Shown piece by piece: positions 41,746 through 49,015 of a DNA stretch of 64,000 nt. This DNA comes from Cellulomonas sp. NTE-D12 (GTDB lineage: Bacteria; Actinomycetota; Actinomycetes; Actinomycetales; Cellulomonadaceae). The stretch's first letter is position 1; the number at the start of each line of letters is the position of its first letter. The DNA lies in NCBI RefSeq assembly GCF_027923705.1, contig NZ_AP026442.1:434001-498000 (forward strand). Direction: 5' to 3'. The notes under the pieces were generated by a model. The model was not told the origin of the DNA and did no database searches. It saw only the letters and a program-made list of their open reading frames with translations. A program made the position numbers and the translations under genes.

Positions 41746-42152
41746 CAGTGCAGGCCCTCCTTGACGGCTGCCACGTCCTGCTGGACGTTCTCCATCGCGT
41801 GCTCCGGCGTCGGCGGCATCCCACGCTTCAGGCGCCGGACGCCGACCAGGGCCAGCAGGCCGACCACCAGGAAGATCGCCACGGTGATGATCAGGGCCGC
41901 GAGCCACGGCGCCACGGCGTTCGACAGGCCGATGATCGCCGTGGCGATCGCGGCGCCGACGCCGTAGAACGCCAGGAACCCCGCGGCGATCAGCAGCCCG
42001 CCGCCGATGCCCGCCTGCTTCGCCTTCTCGGCGAGCTCGGCCTTCGCCAGGTCGATCTCCGCGCGGACCAGGCGACCGGCCTGCTCCGACAGGTCGCTCA
42101 CCAGCTGACCGAGCGACCTCGTGTCGCCCGGTACCGACGTCTGCGTGACCAT
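41745..42152 (-). CDS. Phage holin family (holin-X / DUF1469-type) membrane protein
   Basis: A 135-residue protein with an amphipathic N-terminal region (SLGQLVSDLSEQAGRLVRAEIDLAKAELAEKAKQ) and two strong membrane helices, about 48-72 and 84-106. This is the pattern of actinobacterial 'holin family' proteins, which are chromosomal and not part of a prophage; no lysis or phage genes are nearby. Likely a membrane-shape or envelope-stress protein. Translationally coupled to the DUF3618 gene. Confidence 0.87.
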   Translation of the reverse strand: MVTQTSVPGDTRSLGQLVSDLSEQAGRLVRAEIDLAKAELAEKAKQAGIGGGLLIAAGFLAFYGVGAAIATAIIGLSNAVAPWLAALIITVAIFLVVGLLALVGVRRLKRGMPPTPEHAMENVQQDVAAVKEGLH

Positions 42153-42242
42153 GGCCCGACCCTTCGTCCGTCCGCGTCCTGCGACCTCAGTCTGCTGGTC
42201 AGCGGCCCAGCACGCGAGTCCTTCGGCGTCCGGACGGGGGTG

Positions 42243-42704
42243 TCAGTCCGCCCAGGGGTGCACCAGCTCCTCAGCCGGGTGCGTCGGCATGGGCGCCGGC
42301 GGGACTCCCAGCACGGGCCCCGGAGGCAGGTGGTTGCGACCCCAGGCGGCGGCGCCGGCCGCGAGCAGGAGCAGGGCGACGCCGACGATCAGCAGCGCCA
42401 GCCACAGCGGCAGCACGTGGGCCAGGCCGACCACCGCTGCGCCGACCATGAGTGCCAGTGCGAGGACCGTCAGGACGGCCGCCACGGCGAAGGCGATCGC
42501 GGACGGTCGCACCTGCACGGCGCGGGCTCGCACGGACCGGCTCACCGCGTCGAGCTCCGCCATCACGGACGAGCGGACCCGGTCCTCCATCCGACCGATC
42601 CGCTCCTTCGCCCGGTCGGCGATCGGCTCGGTGGTCCGGCCGGCGAGCCGGTGGGCGAGGCGGTCGAACAGGCCGTGGTGCTCGGGCTGCGGGGCGGAGG
42701 TCAC
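42243..42704 (-). CDS. Small membrane protein, unknown function
   Basis: A 153-residue protein. A long polar N-terminal helix region (1-65, basic and acidic, with ERIGRMEDRVRSSVMAELD) precedes two hydrophobic helices (about 68-92 and 96-119) and a Pro-rich tail. GTG 42704 follows GAGGA on the minus strand. The layout imitates its holin-like downstream neighbour, so it may belong to the same three-gene transcript, though a 90-bp gap separates them. No family recognised. Confidence 0.75.
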   Translation of the reverse strand: MTSAPQPEHHGLFDRLAHRLAGRTTEPIADRAKERIGRMEDRVRSSVMAELDAVSRSVRARAVQVRPSAIAFAVAAVLTVLALALMVGAAVVGLAHVLPLWLALLIVGVALLLLAAGAAAWGRNHLPPGPVLGVPPAPMPTHPAEELVHPWAD

Positions 42705-42935
42705 GATGACGTCCTCGGTGGATAGGCGGCGATGGCTTGGTCCAGCTTAGGAGGACGGTCACCCTGTCACCGGGACGATCGGCCCCGACACGGCGCTGAC
42801 GAGGGGTGACGTGGTGCACGGACGTGCACCGGGGCTATGGGTGCCCTCCGCTCAGGGGTTTCCCGGGCGCAACCAGGGTCCGTTCAGGGTCGGTGCCTGA
42901 TGCCCGCGCCACCGCACGGCTCGCAGGATCGAGCC

Positions 42936-43781
42936 ATGCCGACCCCGAGCCCTGCCCCCGACCAGCCCGCGGGCGCCACCTCCACTGCACCCGGTGCCGA
43001 GCCTGAGCCGCCGGATGGCAGCCGGGCGCCTGGTAGGCCGAGACGGCTCGCCGCCGTGGCGGCCGCGCTCGGTGCCGGCGCCCGCCGGGCGCCGTTCGTG
43101 GAGGACGAGGTGCTCGGCCTGGCCCAGCTGGTCGGCCCCGGAGCCGTCTGCGTGGACGTCGGCGCGGAGTTCGGGCTGTACACCTGGACCCTCGCGCACC
43201 TCGTCGGCCCCGCGGGTGCCGTGCACGCCATCGAGCCCCAACCCGACCTGACCCGGGTGCTCAGACTGGCCAAGCGCCTGGTCGGTGCGTCCCACGTCAC
43301 GGTCCACCAGCTCGCCCTCGGTGCCGAACCGGGACGTGGGCACCTGTCGCTGCCGAGCCGACGCGGGATGCGGGTCCACGGCCGCGCGTTCCTGTCCGAC
43401 GGCACGCACGGGCTCGGCTCCAACGCCGAGTTCAGCCGGCACCGCAGCCTGCCCGTGGAGGTCGACACCCTCGACGCCGTCGCGGCACGCCTCGCGCTGG
43501 CACGACTCGACCTGGTCAAGGCAGACGTCGAAGGCGCCGAGGAGCGGCTGCTCGCCGGCGGCAGCACGACGCTCCGCACCTTCCGGCCGCACCTGCTGCT
43601 CGAGCTCGAGGACCGCCACCTGGTGCGGTTCGACACGTCGGCGCGCAGCGTCGTCGGGCGGCTCGAGACGTTCGGCTACACCCCGTCGCACTGGGCGGAC
43701 GGCGCCTGGCGGCCGGGCATCGTCGGCCGCAACGTCCTGTTCCGGGCCGGCGTGACGCCCGACGACGGACCTCGACCCTGA
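42936..43781 (+). CDS. FkbM family methyltransferase
   Basis: A 281-residue SAM-dependent methyltransferase. Motif I reads VCVDVGAEFGLYTWTLA (usually VDVGANxG; here Glu replaces Asn), followed by GAVHAIEPQP with the ribose-binding acid. FkbM-type VKADVEGAEERLLAGG and HLLLELEDRH follow. The N-terminal 45 residues are Pro-rich and probably disordered. The substrate is unknown; family members O-methylate sugars, polyketides or other hydroxyls. Of three in-frame starts, ATG 42936 is best spaced from AGGA; the earlier starts (42837, 42900) would add a low-complexity tail. Confidence 0.86.
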   Translation: MPTPSPAPDQPAGATSTAPGAEPEPPDGSRAPGRPRRLAAVAAALGAGARRAPFVEDEVLGLAQLVGPGAVCVDVGAEFGLYTWTLAHLVGPAGAVHAIEPQPDLTRVLRLAKRLVGASHVTVHQLALGAEPGRGHLSLPSRRGMRVHGRAFLSDGTHGLGSNAEFSRHRSLPVEVDTLDAVAARLALARLDLVKADVEGAEERLLAGGSTTLRTFRPHLLLELEDRHLVRFDTSARSVVGRLETFGYTPSHWADGAWRPGIVGRNVLFRAGVTPDDGPRP

Positions 43782-43809
43782 GGCCCTCGGTGCTCGTCGC
43801 CGGCCAGAC

Positions 43810-44250
43810 TCACCTGCTCGGACGGCTGCGCTCGGACGGCGCACTCCCGACGGCGACCGGACGGCGAGCAGCGCGCCGCGGATCGAGGCCGACGAGGACC
43901 GCCGCCCCCACCGAGACGTGCATGGCGAGCAGCGCGCCCAGTGCCGGCAGGGACGCGGCCCCGAGAGGTCCGAGCAGCGAGACGCCGAACGTCACCAGGC
44001 AGATCACGCGCCACAACCCCACCCTGCGCGCGGGCTGGACGACGCGCAGCAGCACGGTCCGCACACCCCACGCCGCGACCGTGGCGAGCACCGTGACCAC
44101 GACCACGGACGGCAGGTTGACGGTCGCCGGCGGCTCGCCCGCCACGAGACGGACGCCACCGAGCGGGACGGCGAGCACCCAGACGGCCGACGCGGCGAGC
44201 GCGGCCGCGACGGCGACGGACCAGACGGGGAACGGGCGGGACGGGTGCAT
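43810..44250 (-). CDS. DUF6069-like membrane protein
   Basis: A 146-residue protein with four hydrophobic helices (about 10-30, 48-68, 78-98, 103-125), the design of the DUF6069 family. ATG 44250 follows GAAGGAG at good spacing. It diverges from a histidine kinase gene, and such membrane proteins are often controlled by the adjacent two-component system, so it may be a target of the regulator at 45562. Confidence 0.7.
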   Translation of the reverse strand: MHPSRPFPVWSVAVAAALAASAVWVLAVPLGGVRLVAGEPPATVNLPSVVVVTVLATVAAWGVRTVLLRVVQPARRVGLWRVICLVTFGVSLLGPLGAASLPALGALLAMHVSVGAAVLVGLDPRRAARRPVAVGSAPSERSRPSR

Positions 44251-44367
44251 GGTGCGGTCTCCTTCGGACGGGGTCCCGGGGTGGGACACGTCCGACGCTG
44301 GTGCACGGCGGTCGACGGCGGATCGTGCGATGGTCGAGCTGCGGGCCGACCGAGGGACCGGGCACCC

Positions 44368-44381
44368 CCTACCGAGGTAGG
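44368..44381. promoter_or_regulatory. Palindrome CCTACC-GA-GGTAGG between DUF6069 and the kinase gene
   Basis: Perfect 6-bp arms around GA, directly upstream of the -35 position implied by the -10 at 44405. It is a candidate binding site for the NarL-type regulator encoded downstream. Confidence 0.6.
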
Positions 44382-44404
44382 TCGACCGTGGTGGTGCCCG
44401 TTCC

Positions 44405-44410
44405 TAGGCT
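44405..44410 (+). promoter_or_regulatory. -10 box (TAGGCT) six bases before the histidine kinase
   Basis: TAGGCT, six bases, ATG at 44417; no SD. Leaderless-type start. Confidence 0.65.
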
Positions 44411-44416
44411 CGGCGC

Positions 44417-45565
44417 ATGACCTCCGACCTCGTCGAATGCCCGCCTGAGGGGGTGCTGCGGGCTCATCGCGGCTCCCTCGTGCCGGCGCTCGTCGGGCTC
44501 GCAGTGCTGACCGTGCTGGCCGCGTGGCCGCACGCGTCCGGTGGGGTCCCACCGGCACCGCTGGTCCTCGACGTCGCCGTCGGCGTCGCCGCGCTCGCCA
44601 CCGTCCCGCTGCTGCTGCGCCGGCCGACCCTGGCGGGTGTGCTGCTGGGGGTGCTCGCGGCGCTGAGCCCGGCGGCAACCCCGGCCGCCACCGCGGGGAC
44701 GTTCGTGGCGGCACGGCTGCATCCCGTGCGCCTGTCGTGGCGGGTGGCGGCCGCCAGCACCGCCGGGCACGCGGTCCTCGTGCTGTGGCGGCCGACGGGC
44801 CTGCCGTGGGGCTGGTGGATGCTGTGCGACGTCGCCGTGCACGCCGCCCTCCTCGGGTGGGGTGCGTACCTGCGCGCCAGGGCGTCGCTGCTGGACGTGT
44901 GGCGCGAGCGTGCGGTTCGCGCCGAGCGCGAGCAGGCCAGGCGGGTCGACGAGGCACGGCTCGCCGAGCGGACCCGGATCGCCCGGGAGATGCACGACTC
45001 CCTGGCGCACCGGTTGTCGCTGCTGGCGACCACGGCCGGCGCCCTCGAGTACCGCCCGGACCTGCCGCCGCAGCGGGTCGCCGCCGCGGCGGGCGTGGTG
45101 CGGCAGCAGGCCGGTGCGGCGCTCGACGACCTGCGCACGGTCGTCGGCCTGCTGCGGTCCGGCCCCGACGAGCTGCACCCGCTGCCGGGGCTGGCCGACC
45201 TCGCCGCGCTCGTCGAGCAGCAGCGGGCAGCCGGGGCGCACGTCGACCTGCAGGTGCCCGACGACCTCGACCTGCCGGCCGCCGTCGGCCTCGCCGTCTT
45301 CCGCACCTGTCAGGAGGGGCTGACGAACGCCCGCCGGCACGCGCCCGGGAGCGCGGTGCGGGTGGAGGTCGCGCGATCGCACGACGCGGTGCACGTGCGG
45401 GTGCAGGACGACGGTCCCCGCGGCCGCGCGGACGTCCCGATCGAGGGGACGGGCACGGGCCTCGTGGGTCTGCGCGAACGGGTCGGGCTCCTCGGGGGAC
45501 GCGTGGAGGCCCGTCCCGCGGCGGCCGGGTTCGTGCTCGACGTCGAGATCCCGGTGGTCCGATGA
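44417..45565 (+). CDS. Sensor histidine kinase (HisKA_3 / NarX type)
   Basis: A 382-residue membrane kinase. The N-terminal half carries about five hydrophobic helices (22-155) and no large extracellular domain, so it probably senses within or at the membrane. The dimerisation box has RIAREMHDSLAHRLSLLA with phosphoacceptor His193. The HATPase part shows FRTCQEGLTNARRHAPGS (N box), VQDDGPRGRA and GTGLVGLRERVGLLGG (G box). Its stop overlaps the regulator's ATG. Together they form a standard two-component pair. Confidence 0.93.
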   Translation: MTSDLVECPPEGVLRAHRGSLVPALVGLAVLTVLAAWPHASGGVPPAPLVLDVAVGVAALATVPLLLRRPTLAGVLLGVLAALSPAATPAATAGTFVAARLHPVRLSWRVAAASTAGHAVLVLWRPTGLPWGWWMLCDVAVHAALLGWGAYLRARASLLDVWRERAVRAEREQARRVDEARLAERTRIAREMHDSLAHRLSLLATTAGALEYRPDLPPQRVAAAAGVVRQQAGAALDDLRTVVGLLRSGPDELHPLPGLADLAALVEQQRAAGAHVDLQVPDDLDLPAAVGLAVFRTCQEGLTNARRHAPGSAVRVEVARSHDAVHVRVQDDGPRGRADVPIEGTGTGLVGLRERVGLLGGRVEARPAAAGFVLDVEIPVVR

Positions 45566-46227
45566 CCGCGCCGGTCCGGGTGCTCGTGGTGGACGACGAC
45601 CCGCTCGTGCGGTCCAGTCTCACGCTGATGCTCGACGGTGCGGACGGCATCGTCGTCGTAGGTGAGGTCGCGGACGGCGCCGGCGTCCCGGCGGCGCTCG
45701 ACGCCCACCCGGTCGACGTCGTCCTCATGGACCTGCGCATGCCGGGGGTCGACGGTGTCGGGGCCACCCGGGCGGTGCGGGCGCGGCACGATCCACCGGC
45801 GGTCGTGGTGCTCACGACGTTCGACACCGGCGCGGAGATCGACGGTGCGATGGCGGCGGGCGCGAGCGGCTACCTGCTCAAGGACACGCCGCCACGTCGC
45901 CTCGTCGCCGCCGTCCACGCGGCCGCCGCCGGGGAGCCGGTGCTGTCCCCGACCGTCGCCCGTCGGCTGATGGACACCACGGCCCGCACGGGATCCGTCC
46001 GCGCGGACGCCCGGGCGCTGCTGGCCGCGCTGACCGCGCGCGAGCGGGACGTGGTGCTGGCGATCGGCGCAGGGGCGTCGAACGCCGACGTCGGGCGCCG
46101 GCTGTACCTGTCCGTGCCGACCGTCAAGGCCCACGTGTCGGCGATCCTGCTCAAGCTCGGGCTCGACAACCGGACCCAGATCGCGCTGCTGGTGCACGAC
46201 GCGGGGCTCGACGACGGCCCGGAGTGA
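45562..46227 (+). CDS. NarL/LuxR-type response regulator
   Basis: A 221-residue regulator. The receiver domain has the acidic pocket VVDDDPLV, phosphorylatable Asp57 in VVLMDLRMPGVDG, and Lys107 in GYLLKDTPP. The C-terminal LuxR HTH includes LTARERDVVLAIGAGASNADVG and LSVPTVKAHVSAILLKLGLDN. It starts with ATG 45562 overlapping the kinase TGA. The DUF6069 gene and its own operon, across the palindrome at 44368, are probable targets. Confidence 0.94.
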   Translation: MTAPVRVLVVDDDPLVRSSLTLMLDGADGIVVVGEVADGAGVPAALDAHPVDVVLMDLRMPGVDGVGATRAVRARHDPPAVVVLTTFDTGAEIDGAMAAGASGYLLKDTPPRRLVAAVHAAAAGEPVLSPTVARRLMDTTARTGSVRADARALLAALTARERDVVLAIGAGASNADVGRRLYLSVPTVKAHVSAILLKLGLDNRTQIALLVHDAGLDDGPE

Positions 46228-46291
46228 GACGTCGCGAACCGGCGCGGCGCGGGGCATGACGCACAGGGAGTGACGCGGTCGGGGAAACAGA

Positions 46292-46318
46292 AGAACCCCC
46301 TGGTCACCAGGGGGTTCT
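46292..46318 (-). terminator. Rho-independent terminator of the tRNA cluster
   Basis: AGAACCCCCTGGT-C-ACCAGGGGGTTCT, a near-complete inverted repeat. On the minus strand it is followed by TCTGTTTCC, a T-rich run, so it ends the tRNA-Phe transcript. It may also stop the plus-strand response regulator transcript. Confidence 0.88.
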
Positions 46319-46324
46319 CGGCAG

Positions 46325-46397
46325 TGGCTCCGACCGGCGTCGATCCGGTGACCTCACGATTTTCAGTCGTGCGCTCTACCAACTGAGCTACAGAGCC
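46325..46397 (-). tRNA. tRNA-Phe (anticodon GAA)
   Basis: 73 nt. Acceptor GGCTCTG pairs with CGGAGCC; the D arm has GTAGCTCAGTTGGTAGAGC; the anticodon loop reads CTGAAAA within GCACGACTGAAAATCGTG; the T arm carries the usual TTC-type GGATCGACGCC variant. Discriminator A; the CCA end is not encoded. Confidence 0.93.
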
Positions 46398-46436
46398 TCG
46401 ATACGACGACGCCGGTCCGAAGACCGGCGCCTCGAG

Positions 46437-46510
46437 CGACCCCGACGGGACTTGAACCCGCGACCTCCGCCGTGACAGGGCGGCGCGCTAACCAACTGCG
46501 CTACGGGGCC
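46437..46510 (-). tRNA. tRNA-Asp (anticodon GTC)
   Basis: 74 nt. Acceptor GGCCCCG pairs with CGGGGTC (one wobble); GTAGCGCAGTTGGTTAGCGC forms the D arm; anticodon loop CTGTCAC; T loop GGGTTCAAGTCCC. Discriminator G, no encoded CCA. Confidence 0.95.
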
Positions 46511-46537
46511 TTGGTGTAAGGCCTTTGCACTGCTCCG

Positions 46538-46610
46538 TACCCCCAACGGGATTCGAACCCGTGCTACCGCCGTGAAAGGGCGGGGTCCTAGGCCGCTAGA
46601 CGATGGGGGC
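46538..46610 (-). tRNA. tRNA-Glu (anticodon TTC)
   Basis: 73 nt. Acceptor GCCCCCA pairs with TGGGGGT (G-U at the first pair); D arm TCGTCTAGCGGCCTAGGA; anticodon loop CTTTCAC; T loop GGGTTCGAATCCC. Discriminator A, no encoded CCA. Order on the transcript: Glu, Asp, Phe. Confidence 0.95.
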
Positions 46611-46729
46611 TCACGCCCCAACGTCGAGGCGTCGGAAGACCGGTGACGATCATACGGGTCAGGCGCCGAACCACCAAAGCGGGATCCTGTGGGGCGCGAC
46701 ACGTCGGCGCGGGACGGGAGGATGGGTCC

Positions 46730-47080
46730 GTGGTCGAGATGAGCCGGGAGGACTTCGAGGACGCGGTCCGCGACGCCCTCGACAGCATCCCGCCGGAGCT
46801 GGGCGAGCTGATGGACAACGTCGTCGTGCTGGTGGAGGACGACGGTCCGGAGGACGAGCCGGCGCTGCTCGGCCTGTACGAGGGCACGCCGCTCACCGAG
46901 CGGACCGATGCGTGGTTCGGCTCGCTGCCGGACCGCATCACCGTGTTCCGCAACCCGACGCTGGCCGTGTGCCACGACCGTGCCGAGGTGGTCGAGGAGG
47001 TGGCGGTCACCGTGGTGCACGAGGTGGCGCACCACTTCGGCATCGACGACGAGCGGCTGGAGGAGCTGGGGTGGGACTAA
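46730..47080 (+). CDS. Minimal zincin-like metallopeptidase
   Basis: A 116-residue cytoplasmic protein with a single HEVAH metal-binding motif (97-101) near the C-terminus, followed by HFGIDDERLEELGW. The upstream VVEEVAVTVVHEVAHHFG helix and the RITVFRNPTL strand are typical of the small actinobacterial metallopeptidase family (minimal MMP-like domain). Activity has not been read beyond the motif. Leaderless-type start: GAGGAT, six bases, GTG 46730. Divergent from the tRNA cluster. Confidence 0.88.
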   Translation: MVEMSREDFEDAVRDALDSIPPELGELMDNVVVLVEDDGPEDEPALLGLYEGTPLTERTDAWFGSLPDRITVFRNPTLAVCHDRAEVVEEVAVTVVHEVAHHFGIDDERLEELGWD

Positions 47081-47123
47081 GGCGGCGCGTGGCGGCCGGG
47101 CCGCGGAGGCAGGGGAGCGGTCG

Positions 47124-48065
47124 ATGACGGCGGCCGAGGGACACGGGCACGGCGGGCACGGTCATCCGCACGGCGCCACGGCTGCAGGTGCGCAGCGGGG
47201 GCGGCTGCTCGCGGTGCTCGTCGTCACCCTGGCCGTCATGGTCGCCGAGGTGGTCGGCGGGGCTGTCTCCGGGTCGTTCGCGCTGGTCGCCGATGCGGGT
47301 CACATGCTGACCGACGCCGGCGGGCTGGCCCTCGCGCTGGTCGCCACCGGGCTGGCCGCGCGACCGGCGACGGCCGCGCGGACCTACGGCTGGCAGCGGG
47401 CCGAGGTGCTGGCCGCCCTGGTCAACGGCATGCTCGTCGCCGTCGTCGGCGTGGTGGTGCTGGTCGAGGGCGTCCAGCGGCTGGTGCACCCGGGACCGGT
47501 CCGGGCCGGGCTGATGCTGGCCGTCGCCGCCGTCGGGCTCGTCGCCAACGGCGTGGGGCTCGCCCTGCTGCACCAGGGGCAGCGGCGGTCGCTCAACGTG
47601 CGGGCGGCCTACCTCGAGGTGCTCGGGGACCTGCTGGGCTCCGCCGCAGCGGTGGTCGCTGCGCTCGTCGTGCTCGGCACCGGCTGGACCCGTGCGGACG
47701 GCGCGGCGTCGGTGCTCATCGGCCTGCTGATCCTGCCGCGCGCTGCGGTGCTGCTCCGGCAGGTCGCCGACGTGCTGCTCGAGGCCACCCCGGAGGGTGT
47801 GGACCTGGAGACGGTGCGGACCCACATCGGCGGGCTGCCCGGCGTGCGCGGCGTGCACGACCTGCACGCCTGGACCATCACGTCCGGGGTGCCGGTGCTC
47901 TCGGCGCACGTCGTGGTGGACGACGACGTCCTTGCCGCGGGTGGCACCGGTCGTGTGCTCGACCAGCTGCGCGGCTGCCTCACCGGGCACTTCGACGTGG
48001 AGCACTGCACGTTCCAGCTGGAGCCGGCGTCCGGTGGACCGTCGGAGCCCGTGACCCACGCCTAG
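47124..48065 (+). CDS. Cation diffusion facilitator (zinc/cobalt exporter, CzcD/ZitB-like)
   Basis: A 313-residue membrane transporter. A His-rich N-terminus (HGHGGHGHPHG) precedes six helices. Metal-site motifs are FALVADAGHMLTDAGGLALAL (HxxxD in helix II) and YLEVLGDLLGSAAAV (helix V, Asp with Glu/Leu in place of the usual HxxxD His). The C-terminal cytoplasmic ferredoxin-like domain has VHDLHAWTITSGVPVLSAHVVV. Proton-coupled export of Zn2+ or Co2+ is predicted. ATG 47124 follows AGGGGAGCGG. Confidence 0.92.
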   Translation: MTAAEGHGHGGHGHPHGATAAGAQRGRLLAVLVVTLAVMVAEVVGGAVSGSFALVADAGHMLTDAGGLALALVATGLAARPATAARTYGWQRAEVLAALVNGMLVAVVGVVVLVEGVQRLVHPGPVRAGLMLAVAAVGLVANGVGLALLHQGQRRSLNVRAAYLEVLGDLLGSAAAVVAALVVLGTGWTRADGAASVLIGLLILPRAAVLLRQVADVLLEATPEGVDLETVRTHIGGLPGVRGVHDLHAWTITSGVPVLSAHVVVDDDVLAAGGTGRVLDQLRGCLTGHFDVEHCTFQLEPASGGPSEPVTHA

Positions 48066-48068
48066 GCT
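48063..48068 (+). promoter_or_regulatory. -10 box (TAGGCT) six bases before the LLM oxidoreductase
   Basis: TAGGCT overlaps the stop codon (TAG) of the zinc exporter; six bases later is ATG 48075. An exact leaderless-type pattern embedded in the preceding gene's end. Confidence 0.65.
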
Positions 48069-48074
48069 CCCGGC

Positions 48075-48983
48075 ATGCGCATCGGAGTGGTGATCCTGCC
48101 GCAGGAGAGGTGGTCGGTCTCCCGGCAGCACTGGCTCGAGGCGGAGCAGCTCGGCTTCGACCACGCGTGGACGTACGACCACCTGGCGTGGCGGTCGCTG
48201 GCCGACCAGCCGTGGTTCGCCACCGTGCCGCTGCTGGCCGCCGCCGGTGCCGTGACCAGCCGCATCGCGCTGGGCACCTGGGTCGCGTCGCCGAACTTCC
48301 GGCACCCCGTGCCGTTCGCCAAGGACGTGATGGGCCTCGACGACGTGACGGGCGGCCGGCTGCTGCTCGGCCTCGGGGCGGGCGGTGAGGGGTTCGACGC
48401 GCGCGTGCTCGGGCCGGCGCCGACCAGGGGCGAGCGGACGTCGCGGTTCGAGGAGTTCGTCGAGCTGCTGGACCAGCTGCTGACGCACCCGGTGACCGAT
48501 CATGCGGGGCGCTGGTACACCGCGAACGACGCCCGGATGGTGCCGGGGACCATCGCCCGGCCGCGGCCGCCGTTCGTGGTGGCGGCCAACGGTCCGCGCA
48601 CCATGGCGCTCGCGGCGCGGTTCGGGCAGGGGTGGACGACGTACGGCCCGGTGCCTCCGGACGAGCGCACCGCGGCAGCCCAGGACCAGTGGTGGGCCGG
48701 TCTGGCGGAGCTCGTGGCGGCGTACGACGAGATCGAGGCGGGCGCAGGACGGCACGAGCCGGCGCGTCGCTACCTGAGCATCGACGGTGCGCCGGAGTTC
48801 TCGCTGGAGTCCGTGGAGACCGCCGTCGAGGGCGTGCACCGGGCGGCCGAGCTCGGGTTCACCGACGTGGTGCTGCACCGGCCGCGGGCCGACGGCATCT
48901 ACGCGGGCTCGCTGGACACGTACCGAGCGTTCGCCGAGCGGCTGCCCGAGCTGCAGCGGGTGGAGACCACGCCGCGTCGCTGA
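48075..48983 (+). CDS. LLM-class (luciferase-like) F420-dependent oxidoreductase
   Basis: A 302-residue TIM-barrel flavin/F420 enzyme. N-terminal MRIGVVILPQERW and FDHAWTYDHLAWR are the usual LLM beginning; GTWVASPNFRHPVPFAKDVMGLDDVTGGR and LLLGLGAGGEGFDARVLG are family signatures; PPFVVAANGPRTMALAARFGQGW is the cofactor phosphate region. Short insertions suit F420 rather than FMN, but this cannot be settled by eye. The substrate is unknown. Confidence 0.88.
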   Translation: MRIGVVILPQERWSVSRQHWLEAEQLGFDHAWTYDHLAWRSLADQPWFATVPLLAAAGAVTSRIALGTWVASPNFRHPVPFAKDVMGLDDVTGGRLLLGLGAGGEGFDARVLGPAPTRGERTSRFEEFVELLDQLLTHPVTDHAGRWYTANDARMVPGTIARPRPPFVVAANGPRTMALAARFGQGWTTYGPVPPDERTAAAQDQWWAGLAELVAAYDEIEAGAGRHEPARRYLSIDGAPEFSLESVETAVEGVHRAAELGFTDVVLHRPRADGIYAGSLDTYRAFAERLPELQRVETTPRR

Positions 48984-49015
48984 GGACCGCTCCGGTGCCT
49001 GGGGGCGGCGGACCG

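Noticed and set aside
41745..42152. Prophage remnant suggested by the holin-like protein
   Set aside because: The family is chromosomal in actinobacteria, paired with DUF3618; no other phage genes nearby.
46325..46610. Integration site of a mobile element at the tRNA cluster
   Set aside because: All three tRNAs are intact, no duplicated tRNA 3' end was noticed, and no integrase is adjacent.
46538..46610. Unusual G1-U72 pair in tRNA-Glu
   Set aside because: As far as I recall this ending is common in actinobacterial tRNA-Glu, so it is not notable.
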